Of a DNA stretch of 58,885 bases, positions 9,186 to 18,549 are shown in pieces. The position numbers and the translations under genes were made by a program. This DNA comes from Rickettsiales bacterium (GTDB lineage: Bacteria; Pseudomonadota; Alphaproteobacteria; Rickettsiales; UBA1997). The notes under the pieces are model-generated. The model made no database searches. It had not been told where the DNA came from and worked only from the letters and a program-made list of their open reading frames with translations. Every line of letters starts with the position of its first letter. Position 1 is the stretch's first letter. The stretch is from positions 1 to 58,885 of the forward strand of contig JAGAUJ010000015.1 in assembly GCA_017620845.1 (NCBI GenBank). Direction: 5' to 3'.

Positions 9186-10136
9186 ATGCAACACAACAAC
9201 AAAGGTTTTTCATTATTAGAATTATCAATAGTATTACTAGTGCTTGGCTTTATGACAACTGCCTCAATAACTATAACAAGAGGAATGTTAAATTATGGAA
9301 AACAAAAAGTTACAAAAGATAAAATATATAGAATAGAAAATGCCATTGATTCATTTTTAACAAAAAATGGTAGATTGCCTTGTCCAGCAGGAATAAAAAA
9401 AAATTATACAAAAAGTAGCGAAATAAAAGAAAGCATATCAACAGACGAAACGGAATGTAGTGTAAATAATGAAGACGGGATTAAATTAAGTGGAAATATA
9501 TATATTGGGACAATCCCAGTTGATGATTTAGAAATACAAAAAAATGATGCCACTGATGGTTGGTCAAACAAATATACATATGTTGTAGTAAAAGATTTTA
9601 TTAAAAAAGACAATTATTTAAAAACAATATCAAGTGATAAATTAATTAATGATAAATTTGCTTATGCAATAATTTCAACTGGCAGAAATCAATATTATTC
9701 ATATAATTTTAATGGAGATAAAGAATTAAAAAACTCTACATTAAGCGAAAAAGATAAAGAAAATTCTTATGCATATATAACAAATAATAAAATTAATGAA
9801 GGCTGGGGAGATGCAGATTTTGACGATTTTGTTTTAACTAAAAGTATAAATATAATGAAACAAAATTTAGGTATTTTTGACTCAATTTGCGAAATAGATT
9901 CTACCAATATAGAAAGTCAAATAGATACAAAATGTGGAACTGAATATGTCATGTCATCAATTGACACTCAATTAAATTATGGTGGAAAAATATACAGTGA
10001 CGATATATATGAAACAAAGACAATTACAAATGAAGAGGGAATAGAAAAAGAAGTTAAAGTAAAATTAAAAAACTGTGTTATAGAATGCTCTAAATATGGA
10101 AAATTGATAGTTTATTTAAATATTACGGAGTTATAA
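9186..10136 (+). CDS. Type IV pilin / pseudopilin-like protein
   Basis: The N terminus has a prepilin peptidase site: a short basic leader ending KG, then FSLLELSIVLLVLGF. This has the conserved Glu at position +5 and a long hydrophobic helix. It is followed by an amphipathic segment with the NGRLPCPA motif seen in alphaproteobacterial prepilin-type proteins, then a globular domain with several cysteines. At 316 residues it is long for a major pilin, so it is probably a minor pseudopilin of a type II secretion or type IV pilus machine. The secretin at 22337-23932 may belong to the same machine. The stop at 10136 is one base from the murD ATG, implying translational coupling. Confidence 0.8.
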   Translation: MQHNNKGFSLLELSIVLLVLGFMTTASITITRGMLNYGKQKVTKDKIYRIENAIDSFLTKNGRLPCPAGIKKNYTKSSEIKESISTDETECSVNNEDGIKLSGNIYIGTIPVDDLEIQKNDATDGWSNKYTYVVVKDFIKKDNYLKTISSDKLINDKFAYAIISTGRNQYYSYNFNGDKELKNSTLSEKDKENSYAYITNNKINEGWGDADFDDFVLTKSINIMKQNLGIFDSICEIDSTNIESQIDTKCGTEYVMSSIDTQLNYGGKIYSDDIYETKTITNEEGIEKEVKVKLKNCVIECSKYGKLIVYLNITEL

Positions 10137-10137
10137 A

Positions 10138-11490
10138 ATGGAAAATAATCTAATAACTATAAACAAAATATTGAACAAAAAAATCCTAATTTGGGGTTAT
10201 GGTTTAGAGGGAAAATCAGCAATAAATTTATTGTTATCAAAAGGTGTAAAAAATATAACAGTTGCCACAAAAGACAAAATAGAAGATACAAAAGAAAATG
10301 TATCATTTATATTAGAAGACGATATTTTAAAATATGATTTTGATTATATAATAAAGTCCCCTGGCATTTCTATGTATAAAAGAGAGTGTGAAATTTTACA
10401 AACCAATGGAGTTATTATAACATCTACATTAAATTTATTATTATCTAAAATAATAGATGAAAATAAAAAAGTAAAAGTTATTGCTATAACAGGAACAAAA
10501 GGCAAAAGCACAACATCCTCAATGCTATATCATATACTTAATAATCTAAATTATAAAGTCGCTTTATTGGGCAATATAGGAATATCTTTTTTAGATGTAT
10601 TTGATAAATTAAATGATTATGACTATCTTGTATTAGAACTTTCAAGTTATCAAATAAAAAATTTACACTGTAACATAGATTATTCAATTATATTAAATCT
10701 GTTTCCGGAACATATAGACTGGCACCTAACTCACGAAAATTATTTTAAAGATAAAATGAACATAATTAACTATTCAAAAAAAGTTGCTTTTAATGCCTCA
10801 AATGAAACTGTTATGAAATACATGGGACATATAAATAATGATAAAAAATTTATACCATTCGGCAACAGTGATAAATATCACATAGAAAATAACTTTATAA
10901 AATATTATACTACAAATATTTTTGACATCAATTCAATTTCAAATATAAAAGGCGAACATATATTTAAGAATATTTGCGGAATATTGAGTATTCTTGAAGA
11001 AGAAAACATAAATATAACCAACGCCCTAAATACATTAAAGGATTTTAAAACATTAAAATACAGATTAGATGTATTTTTTAATAATACAACAAACAATACA
11101 ATATTTGTAAATGATAGTATTTCTACAATACCAGAATCCACTATTGAAGCAATTAAAACATTTAAAAAAAATAATATATTTTTAATATTAGGTGGCTTTG
11201 ATAGACAACAAGATTATTCCAAATTAATTGAGGTTATTTTAAATCCACAAAATAATATTAAAAAAATATTTTTAATAGGGCAAACCGGTAAGAGATTGCA
11301 AGTTGAATTGGAAAATAAAATTAATTGTTCTTTGTATAATAGTTATGAAGAACTTGTAAAAGTAATTAAAAGTAATGATCTAAAAAACACAACGGTTTTA
11401 TTATCTCCAGCCTCTTCAAGTTATGATATGTTTAATAATTTTGAAAAAAGAGGGGAAAAATTTGAAAAATTAATGTTAGAAAATAACTAA
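10138..11490 (+). CDS. murD: UDP-N-acetylmuramoyl-L-alanine--D-glutamate ligase
   Basis: A cytoplasmic Mur ligase that adds D-glutamate to UDP-MurNAc-L-Ala in peptidoglycan synthesis. At 450 residues it matches the family. A Rossmann-like N-terminal domain begins KKILIWGYGLEGKSA. The ATP-binding P-loop ITGTKGKSTTSS lies near residues 120-131. The C-terminal MurD motif is LLSPASSSYDMFNNFEKRG. The start codon lies one base after the stop of the pilin gene. The gene is convergent with the minus-strand methyltransferase, with only an 11-base gap. Its presence together with glmU and mreBC indicates a lineage that still makes peptidoglycan. Confidence 0.95.
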   Translation: MENNLITINKILNKKILIWGYGLEGKSAINLLLSKGVKNITVATKDKIEDTKENVSFILEDDILKYDFDYIIKSPGISMYKRECEILQTNGVIITSTLNLLLSKIIDENKKVKVIAITGTKGKSTTSSMLYHILNNLNYKVALLGNIGISFLDVFDKLNDYDYLVLELSSYQIKNLHCNIDYSIILNLFPEHIDWHLTHENYFKDKMNIINYSKKVAFNASNETVMKYMGHINNDKKFIPFGNSDKYHIENNFIKYYTTNIFDINSISNIKGEHIFKNICGILSILEEENINITNALNTLKDFKTLKYRLDVFFNNTTNNTIFVNDSISTIPESTIEAIKTFKKNNIFLILGGFDRQQDYSKLIEVILNPQNNIKKIFLIGQTGKRLQVELENKINCSLYNSYEELVKVIKSNDLKNTTVLLSPASSSYDMFNNFEKRGEKFEKLMLENN

Positions 11491-11497
11491 ATAGATA

Positions 11498-11524
11498 ATT
11501 ATTATATTTCTTTATTATAATAAT
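11498..11524. terminator. Possible bidirectional A/T hairpin between convergent genes
   Basis: A 9-base inverted repeat (11498-11506 against 11516-11524) composed only of A and T sits between murD and the minus-strand methyltransferase, overlapping the latter's 3' end. It is a weak candidate for transcript end formation. Confidence 0.3.
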
Positions 11525-12185
11525 ATACTAATATCTTTCTGTTTGTTTTATTTTTTACAACTTTAATTTTAATTAATTTAAGACCGATATTTTGTTGAAA
11601 TGGTTTTAATATTTTTACAATTTTACAACCTTTTTCTGCTTCATTAATTATTTTATTCTCCAACATTGTATTAAATACATTATCGGTGTTATTATAATCA
11701 ATAATTATCAAATTTTTATTCTTCAAATCAGCAGAAAGTAATTCAGCATTAATAAAAGAAATATTTTTATCTTTAACAACAGTAGAATATTCACTATTTA
11801 ATACCTTTTCCATCAATATATTTGATAATTCATGTAACTCAAACATATTTTCCACACCAATATATTCATTAAAAGAATACAATTTTGACAATAAAAATAT
11901 AATCTTCCCTGCTCCACTTGCCAAATGAATACAATTTACATTAATTAATTTTTTTATAATTTCATCATTTATTATATCAATAACAATACGATAATCAAAA
12001 TCAACATAGGCATGACTTTCATAATCTTTATTTAAATAATTTTCTCTGGCAAATACAACAAAATCATTTATATTCAAATTACCAAACAAATATGAAAAAT
12101 ATTTATACTCTTCGCTTTTGATTTTTTTATTTCTATTAAAAGATAACTGATTTTTTGTAAAATTACTTAATATTTTTTTAAACAT
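11502..12185 (-). CDS. Class I SAM-dependent methyltransferase, DOT1-like
   Basis: The central part reads like the DOT1 methyltransferase core. A SAM-binding loop HLASGAGKIIF lies near residues 86-96, then YIGVE, and an acidic segment FINAELLSADL. After it come LIIIDYNN (position of the DOT1 substrate-lysine pocket) and EKGCKIVKILKPF, which parallels the GGRIVSSKPF motif of DOT1. The N-terminal 70 residues look like a helical extension. There is no signal peptide. It starts one base after the virB4 stop on the same strand and is almost certainly co-transcribed with it. It could modify a bacterial protein or a host protein; the target is unknown. Confidence 0.6.
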   Translation of the reverse strand: MFKKILSNFTKNQLSFNRNKKIKSEEYKYFSYLFGNLNINDFVVFARENYLNKDYESHAYVDFDYRIVIDIINDEIIKKLINVNCIHLASGAGKIIFLLSKLYSFNEYIGVENMFELHELSNILMEKVLNSEYSTVVKDKNISFINAELLSADLKNKNLIIIDYNNTDNVFNTMLENKIINEAEKGCKIVKILKPFQQNIGLKLIKIKVVKNKTNRKILVYYYNKEI

Positions 12186-12186
12186 T

Positions 12187-14745
12187 TTAATTACCTGATT
12201 TTAAAACAGTATTATTATCACCACTTTGCTTTGCTTCTTCAAATTTAATTTGTCGTTTTTCTTGTTCTTTCTGTTTTTCTTCAAACTTAATTCTATCATA
12301 ATTTTTCATTAAAGTGAACATTAGAGGCAACCAATGTTCTGCTTTTGTTGAGTTTATTAATTCCTTTGCCTTTGACATTATATTACAATTTAAATTATTA
12401 CTTGCAAAAATACACTGTTCTTCTTTTGATAAAAAACTAAAATCAACAGATGATATTATTGTATTACCATTATTTTTAAGTAATATAGTTCCATTTTCCT
12501 CTTTCATAATAGATATTATCCTTGCTTCCTCATCACTTATACCAAATATCTTCTTTTGATAAACAGTAGCTTTTAAATTTGGCAATAAAATTTGTGTTGG
12601 AAATATTTGTTTAACTGATAATTGTATGTTACTTTTTTCATAACTATCAGCACCACTTGTTGTCATTATAACGGCAATATTTTTATCATATAATTTTTTA
12701 AAAATACTTGATAATTTATCTTTAAAATATAGATTATCTACCAATAACCAACCCTCATCTATCGCCAAAACCGTTGGTTCACCAGTAGCATATTGTATTA
12801 AATTATGTAACACATAATCAAATATTGCAGTTTTAACTTCTTCATTATTAATTATAGTATTTAAATTCATTCCTATAACATCTTCCACATCTCTAAATAG
12901 ATCCAACGTTGTATCTTTTTCGCTATTAAAAATAAAACCATAACCAGTTGGGCTGGCCCATTTTTTTAATATACTTGATATTTCAACCAATTTTTCATTT
13001 TGTGCTATTTCTAAAACATCCCCTATTTTATGTAATTCATTTATTTTACTATCAATAATTGATTTTAACTTATCCCATTCAAGTTCCATATTTGTTTTAG
13101 TATTGTCAATGCCAACCATACCATCATCGTATCTTTTTATAATTGTATATATCCAATTCTTAATAAATTCAATATTTTCTTTACTTTTCTCCATTAAAAA
13201 TGGATTAATTAAAAGTTGTTTTTTAGAATCTTGCCTTGTTATAAAATAATATTTTCCATTCAAACTATTAATAAAAACTTTTGACCTATTTGTATTATCA
13301 ATGTAAATCATCCTTTTTATTTGTTTTGTTACTGATAATAAAAATAAGTTCAAGTATTTTGTTTTTTTAAATTGTTTTGGCCCAACAATTAAAGTATTTC
13401 CATTTTTTTCGTTATGAAAAGAAAAGAAATATGGTGTTTCAAGAGCACTTTTTAAAACTATTGCTGAATCACCCCAATAATTTCCAGTTAATTTACCAGT
13501 TGGAAAATTAAACAACGATGTAAAACCACAAACATTTTCAAGCGGTATTTGTTGAAATCGTTTTATAAAACTAAAATTTGCTGGCAATTGACTCCAAAAT
13601 AATGTTGGCATAAACATTTCTTCTCTTACAGCAACTATACCAATTTTACCTAATGTTTTAAATAATTTTTCAACATTTGATTTTAACTCATCTTTTGACC
13701 TTGCTTTTAATTGTATTAATATTTGACTTAAACAAATTCTTTTATCTTCACCATCTCCCTTTGGCAACATTGCTCCAATTTCAGAAAGATTTAACAAATA
13801 AGGATTTTCATCTAATGATAATATTTCAAAATGTTTTAACATTTGTTCATTTACTTGCTTATAATCAGTAAAACCAACAAATTGTGTTATTATCATTTCT
13901 TGATTTAATTGTATTATTTTATCAAGTTGCGACAATAATATGTTATTACAATATTTTAAAGATACTATGGCAATATATGTTGAATCTTCTTTGGAATATA
14001 TTTGCATCATATTTTTGCCATAAGCAATTCTTTTTTCAATTAAAGATTCAGATAACTCATTTGCTGGTAATTTTACTTTTTTTCTATTATTTGCTCCATT
14101 TATTATAAGTGAAAAAAACTTTAAATGATCAGAATAATAAATACCATCTTCCTTTTTTTGTATTCCCAATAATTTTGCACAATACTTTTTTAAATCACCC
14201 ATAACACCTTCAACAACTTTATTTAGTGTTTTACTCATTTGTGTTAATTCTTTTAATTTAGAACCTTTATATAAAGTAAAATTTATTGCTTTTAAAAATG
14301 ATAATATTGCTGATACTTTATCTTCTTTTGGCGCTATTACAATAGTAATATAAATTTCATTTGCAAATTGCTCATTCCACTTATAATGTTTATTCCATCT
14401 ATCCATAATTTCACTTGATATAAAATATCTTTCTGTTTGATTTCTTGGGACTATATCAACTGGCTTTCTCACCGTTTGAAACCAAAAAGTCACATCTCCG
14501 CTTATTTTTGAATTTTTCCTAAAAGTTGCATTTAAATCATCTCTTAAATTATAAAAATTATACTCAGATTTATTTGTTACAAAAGATGGAATTTTTATTG
14601 TTTGTAGTAATTCCATATTTTGTGTTAATATGGTTTTTGAATCATAATAACAAGCATAAGGTATTAAATCTGGATTTACATTTCCATTTGCAAACCTATT
14701 GTTATCAGTTTCTATATCATTAATTATATTATCTTCTACAGCCAT
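12187..14745 (-). CDS. virB4: VirB4-family type IV secretion ATPase with degenerate Walker A
   Basis: VirB4 is the large cytoplasmic ATPase that powers assembly and transport of type IV secretion systems. At 852 residues it has the family length, with an N-terminal CagE/TrbE/VirB domain up to about residue 400. The nucleotide-binding P-loop near residue 453 reads VGPKQFKKT instead of the expected GxxxxGKT, so the GK is KK. The Walker B region VLAIDEGWLLV near 660 is intact. Rickettsiales usually encode two VirB4 proteins, one of them catalytically degraded; this matches the degraded copy. A hydrophilic Gln/Lys/Glu tail covers the last 30 residues. The methyltransferase gene follows immediately. 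Confidence 0.88.
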   Translation of the reverse strand: MAVEDNIINDIETDNNRFANGNVNPDLIPYACYYDSKTILTQNMELLQTIKIPSFVTNKSEYNFYNLRDDLNATFRKNSKISGDVTFWFQTVRKPVDIVPRNQTERYFISSEIMDRWNKHYKWNEQFANEIYITIVIAPKEDKVSAILSFLKAINFTLYKGSKLKELTQMSKTLNKVVEGVMGDLKKYCAKLLGIQKKEDGIYYSDHLKFFSLIINGANNRKKVKLPANELSESLIEKRIAYGKNMMQIYSKEDSTYIAIVSLKYCNNILLSQLDKIIQLNQEMIITQFVGFTDYKQVNEQMLKHFEILSLDENPYLLNLSEIGAMLPKGDGEDKRICLSQILIQLKARSKDELKSNVEKLFKTLGKIGIVAVREEMFMPTLFWSQLPANFSFIKRFQQIPLENVCGFTSLFNFPTGKLTGNYWGDSAIVLKSALETPYFFSFHNEKNGNTLIVGPKQFKKTKYLNLFLLSVTKQIKRMIYIDNTNRSKVFINSLNGKYYFITRQDSKKQLLINPFLMEKSKENIEFIKNWIYTIIKRYDDGMVGIDNTKTNMELEWDKLKSIIDSKINELHKIGDVLEIAQNEKLVEISSILKKWASPTGYGFIFNSEKDTTLDLFRDVEDVIGMNLNTIINNEEVKTAIFDYVLHNLIQYATGEPTVLAIDEGWLLVDNLYFKDKLSSIFKKLYDKNIAVIMTTSGADSYEKSNIQLSVKQIFPTQILLPNLKATVYQKKIFGISDEEARIISIMKEENGTILLKNNGNTIISSVDFSFLSKEEQCIFASNNLNCNIMSKAKELINSTKAEHWLPLMFTLMKNYDRIKFEEKQKEQEKRQIKFEEAKQSGDNNTVLKSGN

Positions 14746-14786
14746 ACTAATCTTAAAGTTATACTTTAAATTTTTAATAAAAACAC

Positions 14787-14815
14787 TTGAATTTATTTAT
14801 TAAATAACTTATATT
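14787..14815 (+). promoter_or_regulatory. Sigma-70-type promoter for the coiled-coil/ZapA-like pair
   Basis: A -35 TTGAAT (14787-14792) and a -10 TATATT (14810-14815) have 17-base spacing. The predicted start is about 37 bases before the ATG at 14860. Confidence 0.5.
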
Positions 14816-14859
14816 TCTATATATAATAAATCAAACATTGAAATAATCAATATTTTAAT

Positions 14860-15507
14860 ATGGACGATATAAAAAAAATATTACTTTCTAAAAGGAGTGA
14901 AGTATCGGATTCTCTTGATGAACTTGCTTCTGTTGTAAAAGATATTTTAAAACAAAAAAATGTAAAAATACTTGAATTACAAAATGAAAATGAAGAATTA
15001 AAGGCAAAAAATACAAAAAAACTTAAAATTAAATATAACATTAACATAAATGAATTATTGGAAATAAAAGCAAGTAATCACCTATTAAAAAAACTCTTTA
15101 AAAAAGAAAAAATAATAAAAAAACAAAAAGATAAAATTATAAGATTAGAACTTGAAAATGCTGAAAAAAATACAATAGATACAAAAGAAATGACAGCATT
15201 TAAACTTGTTGCCATAGAACTTGATGAAAAAGAAAAAATAATAAAACAGAATACATCAACAATTACAGACTTAAATAAACAACTTGATGAAAAAAATAAA
15301 GAAAATGAAAAATTAAATAATATTGTGGATAAACTACAAAATGACAACAATAAGTTGGAGGAATCTTCAAAACTACAAACAAAAACAATTGAAACTTTAA
15401 CAGAAGAATTAACTGATAAAAAAAATAAAATTGGAGAATTAAGAGAGTATTTTATTGATATTGTAAACGATTATAATGATATTTTATTAAGGATTAATAA
15501 TGAATAA
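14860..15507 (+). CDS. Coiled-coil protein upstream of a ZapA-like gene
   Basis: I do not recognise a catalytic family. The 215 residues are almost entirely Lys/Glu/Asn/Leu-rich heptads, predicting two long coiled coils (roughly residues 20-55 and 75-200). There is no signal peptide or membrane segment. Its end overlaps the next gene by 8 bases. In many alphaproteobacteria a coiled-coil partner precedes zapA, so a cell-division accessory role is a reasonable inference but is unproven. Confidence 0.6.
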   Translation: MDDIKKILLSKRSEVSDSLDELASVVKDILKQKNVKILELQNENEELKAKNTKKLKIKYNININELLEIKASNHLLKKLFKKEKIIKKQKDKIIRLELENAEKNTIDTKEMTAFKLVAIELDEKEKIIKQNTSTITDLNKQLDEKNKENEKLNNIVDKLQNDNNKLEESSKLQTKTIETLTEELTDKKNKIGELREYFIDIVNDYNDILLRINNE

Positions 15508-15976
15508 TAAATTAGAAATTAATATAGATAATATTAAAATTGAAATAGATGTAAAAGAAGAAGAAAAAGATCTATATAACGAAATTATAGATGAACTCAA
15601 TACAGAATATAATAATGTTATGATACAGTATGGAAATATTAATAAAACAATAGTATTGTTTTATCTTTTGTTAAAAGTAGAAAATTTATTTCATACACAA
15701 AGTTTGGATAAAGATGAGTTATTTTTATCTTTAATAAAAAAAACTGCAAAATATATTACAGAAAAAAATAATAACAAGATTGATCTTGAAGATCAAATAT
15801 TGCAAAATAGAAAAAACTTGTTGTTAGTTAATCTTATAACAAGGTTAAAATTGAAGAAAGATAAAAAAGAAATAAGTAACATTGAAGATAATGAATATTT
15901 GCAACTTGTGGAAGATTTGATTGATAATATTAAGGGCGATATTAATAGCGTTAAAAATGAGATAATGTTGTTTTGA
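15500..15976 (+). CDS. ZapA-like cell-division protein (tentative)
   Basis: 158 residues. The N terminus (LEINIDNIKIEIDVKEEEKD) resembles the beta strand-turn-strand start of ZapA, the FtsZ-ring cross-linking protein, and is followed by long helices. It is longer than typical ZapA (about 100-120), with a charged C-terminal extension. It overlaps the coiled-coil gene by 8 bases, supporting coupled translation. The stop is TGA, immediately followed by TAA. The family assignment rests on shape and context only. Confidence 0.4.
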   Translation: MNNKLEINIDNIKIEIDVKEEEKDLYNEIIDELNTEYNNVMIQYGNINKTIVLFYLLLKVENLFHTQSLDKDELFLSLIKKTAKYITEKNNNKIDLEDQILQNRKNLLLVNLITRLKLKKDKKEISNIEDNEYLQLVEDLIDNIKGDINSVKNEIMLF

Positions 15977-16205
15977 TAATTTATTTTAAATATATAAATC
16001 ACAACATTATCAACAGCATCACAAAAATAACGACACCAAGCAATAACAACACTCAATTATCCTTGACAAACATCACTAAAAAATAAAACACTTCAAAATA
16101 CAACTAAACCACTACCCACAAAACAAAAATTAACAAACTCACGATACAATAAACCACACCCCCCTCATCTCTAAAAAAATCCACTCACAAACACAATAGT
16201 AACAC
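15977..16205. other. G-poor, A/C-rich intergenic tract between convergent genes
   Basis: The plus strand of this stretch is almost devoid of G and rich in A and C. No gene or stable fold is visible on either strand. It lies beyond the tkt terminator. In some alphaproteobacteria 6S RNA follows zapA, but this sequence cannot form the long 6S helix because it lacks complementary G. I see no function. Confidence 0.5.
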
Positions 16206-16234
16206 AAAAACCCCGACCATTAGGTTGGGGTTTA
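16206..16234 (-). terminator. Rho-independent terminator of tkt
   Basis: On the minus strand CCCCAACC, loop TAAT and GGTCGGGG form an 8-base GC-rich stem (with one G-T pair), extended by AAA/TTT and followed by a T run. It starts about 23 bases after the tkt stop. Its GC content stands out strongly from the surrounding sequence. Confidence 0.85.
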
Positions 16235-16256
16235 ATTACCTTAATTTTAATAAATT

Positions 16257-18230
16257 TTACAATCTTTCCTTTACAGTTTTTACTATATTTTCAACCGTAA
16301 GTCCAAAATACTCATAAACCTGTTCTGCCGGTGCAGATATACCAAACCTATCATCTTTTATACCAAAGAATAAACCATCTTCACCAATATATCTTTCCCA
16401 ACCATACGAAGAACCAGCTTCAATAGCAACTCTTAAAGTTTTTCTGTTTAAAACTTCTTCTTTATATTCTTTTGATTGTTTATCAAATATATCCAAACAA
16501 GGCGCAGAAACAACTCTTGCTTCAATATTATTATTTTTCAATTCATCGCAAACTTTTAAAGCTAAATCAACTTCTGTTCCAGTTGCGATCAAAGTAATTT
16601 GTGCTTTATTGTTTTCTTTCAATACATAAGCACCTTTTTTAACAAGATTTTCTGTTGATTTACCACTTATGAATGGAACACTTTGTCTTGAAAATATTAA
16701 AGCTGATGGTGTATATTTATTTTCAATAGCCAATTCATAGCAATCAATTGCTTCTTGTAAATCTGCTGGTCTAAACACATTTAAATTTGGAATTGCTCTT
16801 AAACTTGCCAAATGTTCTACAGGTTGATGTGTTGGCCCATCTTCACCAAGTCCAATACTATCATGTGTTAAAACATACAATACTTGTAATCCCATTAAAG
16901 CAGACAATCTAATTGATGGTTTTTCATAATCTGCGAAACAGAAGAAAGTTCCAGCATAAGGAATAATTCCACCATGTAAAACTAAACCATTCATTATACC
17001 AGCCATTGCGTGTTCTCTTATACCATAATTTATATATCTTCCAGCATAGTTGTTTTTATCTAAAACATCAGTTGTTTCAGTTTTTGTTAACACTGAACCA
17101 GTTAAATCCGCACTACCACCAACCAATTGACCAATATTTTTTGTTAAAACTTCTAAAACTCTTTGCGAAGATTTCCTTGTTGCTTCTTTTGGAGATTCTT
17201 TAATTATTTCTTCTTTAAATTTATTTAATTCTTCTTTCCAATTTTCAGGAAGTTCATTTTTTATAATTCTTGAAAATTCTTCAAATTTATCACTACTTTC
17301 TGCTCTATTTTTCCAATCAACAAATTTTGTTTCATTTCTTTTAGTCGATTCTTTCCATAATTTTAATACTTCTTCTGGAATTTCAAAATCACCCCAGTTT
17401 TCACATCCAAGTGCTTTTTTAGTAGCAATTAAATCATCACCTTTTATTGGAGAACCGTGACATTTACTTGTTCCTTCTTTTGGAGAACAATAACCAATTT
17501 TTGTTTTAAACGCTATAAATACTGGTTTATCACAATTCTGTGCTTCATCTAAAACTTTTTTAATTTCATCATAGTTGTGACCGTCTGCTTCTAAATATTT
17601 GAAATCTATTGATTCCATTCTCATTTTCATATTTTCATTTCTTGTAATAGAAGTATTACCATCTATTGTTATTTCATTATCATCCCACAAAACAACTAAA
17701 TTACTTAGTTTCATTGTTCCTGCTATTGATAATGCTTCATAACTAATACCTTCCATTAAACAACCATCACCAACCATACAATAAACTTTATGATCTACTA
17801 TATCTTTACCAAATTTTGCTTGTAAATGTTTTTCTGCAATAGCCATACCAACTGCATTTGAAACACCTTGACCCAAAGGTCCTGTTGTTGTTTCAACACC
17901 TTTTAAATAACCATATTCTGGATGACCTGCGGTTTTTGCGTGTAATTGTCTAAAATTTTTTATTTGATCCAAAGTGCAATCTGCATAACCTGTTAAATAT
18001 AATAAAGAATATATTAACATTGAGCCGTGACCTGCTGATAAAACAAATCTGTCTCTGTCTGCCCAATTTGGCTTTGATGGAATAAATTTTAAATATTGAG
18101 AAAATAAAACCGTTGCAACATCGGCAAAACCCAATGGTAAACCTGGGTGTCCTGAGTTCGCTTTGGCAATAGCATCAAGTGATAAACATCTTATGGCATT
18201 TGCCATTAATTGTAATTCGTTGTTGTTCAT
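16257..18230 (-). CDS. tkt: Transketolase
   Basis: A thiamine-diphosphate enzyme of the non-oxidative pentose phosphate pathway that moves two-carbon units between sugar phosphates. At 657 residues it is the usual length. The order is standard: an N-terminal TPP domain with GHPGLPLGFAD, TTGPLGQGVSNAVGMAIAEK and GDGCLMEGISYEAL; a middle pyrimidine-binding domain with NYGIREHAM and GLGEDGPTHQPVEHL; and a C-terminal domain from about residue 525. ATG at 18230 fits. A strong terminator follows. It appears monocistronic and is divergent from the MFS transporter gene. Confidence 0.97.
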   Translation of the reverse strand: MNNNELQLMANAIRCLSLDAIAKANSGHPGLPLGFADVATVLFSQYLKFIPSKPNWADRDRFVLSAGHGSMLIYSLLYLTGYADCTLDQIKNFRQLHAKTAGHPEYGYLKGVETTTGPLGQGVSNAVGMAIAEKHLQAKFGKDIVDHKVYCMVGDGCLMEGISYEALSIAGTMKLSNLVVLWDDNEITIDGNTSITRNENMKMRMESIDFKYLEADGHNYDEIKKVLDEAQNCDKPVFIAFKTKIGYCSPKEGTSKCHGSPIKGDDLIATKKALGCENWGDFEIPEEVLKLWKESTKRNETKFVDWKNRAESSDKFEEFSRIIKNELPENWKEELNKFKEEIIKESPKEATRKSSQRVLEVLTKNIGQLVGGSADLTGSVLTKTETTDVLDKNNYAGRYINYGIREHAMAGIMNGLVLHGGIIPYAGTFFCFADYEKPSIRLSALMGLQVLYVLTHDSIGLGEDGPTHQPVEHLASLRAIPNLNVFRPADLQEAIDCYELAIENKYTPSALIFSRQSVPFISGKSTENLVKKGAYVLKENNKAQITLIATGTEVDLALKVCDELKNNNIEARVVSAPCLDIFDKQSKEYKEEVLNRKTLRVAIEAGSSYGWERYIGEDGLFFGIKDDRFGISAPAEQVYEYFGLTVENIVKTVKERL

Positions 18231-18492
18231 ATAGTAAAAATTATTTTTAATATAAGTAATTTAATTAATATTTTTGAAAATAACAAGAAAAATTTTAATA
18301 TAATTTAAAAATAAAGATTTTTATTACAAATAAAATTATATTTACACCCACAAAAAACTAATAATATCTTTATTATCATATATAAACAAATAGAAACAAC
18401 TTATTTAATAAATAATAATATGTAATTTATGAAATAATATTTATAATATTATAATACTTTTTTATTATATTTATAATACAATATGTAAAAAC

Positions 18493-18521
18493 TTGAAACA
18501 AATAATTTTACATACTACAAT
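18493..18521 (+). promoter_or_regulatory. Sigma-70-type promoter for the MFS transporter
   Basis: A -35 TTGAAA (18493-18498) and a -10 TACAAT (18516-18521) have 17-base spacing. Transcription would start near 18528, after a potential TTG start codon at 18526. This favours ATG at 18550 as the real start. Confidence 0.6.
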
Positions 18522-18549
18522 CTAATTGATAAATAACCCTTTAAATATA

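Noticed and set aside
15977-16205. 6S RNA after the zapA-like gene
   Set aside because: Position would fit some alphaproteobacteria, but the plus strand has almost no G, so the long 6S hairpin cannot form on either strand.
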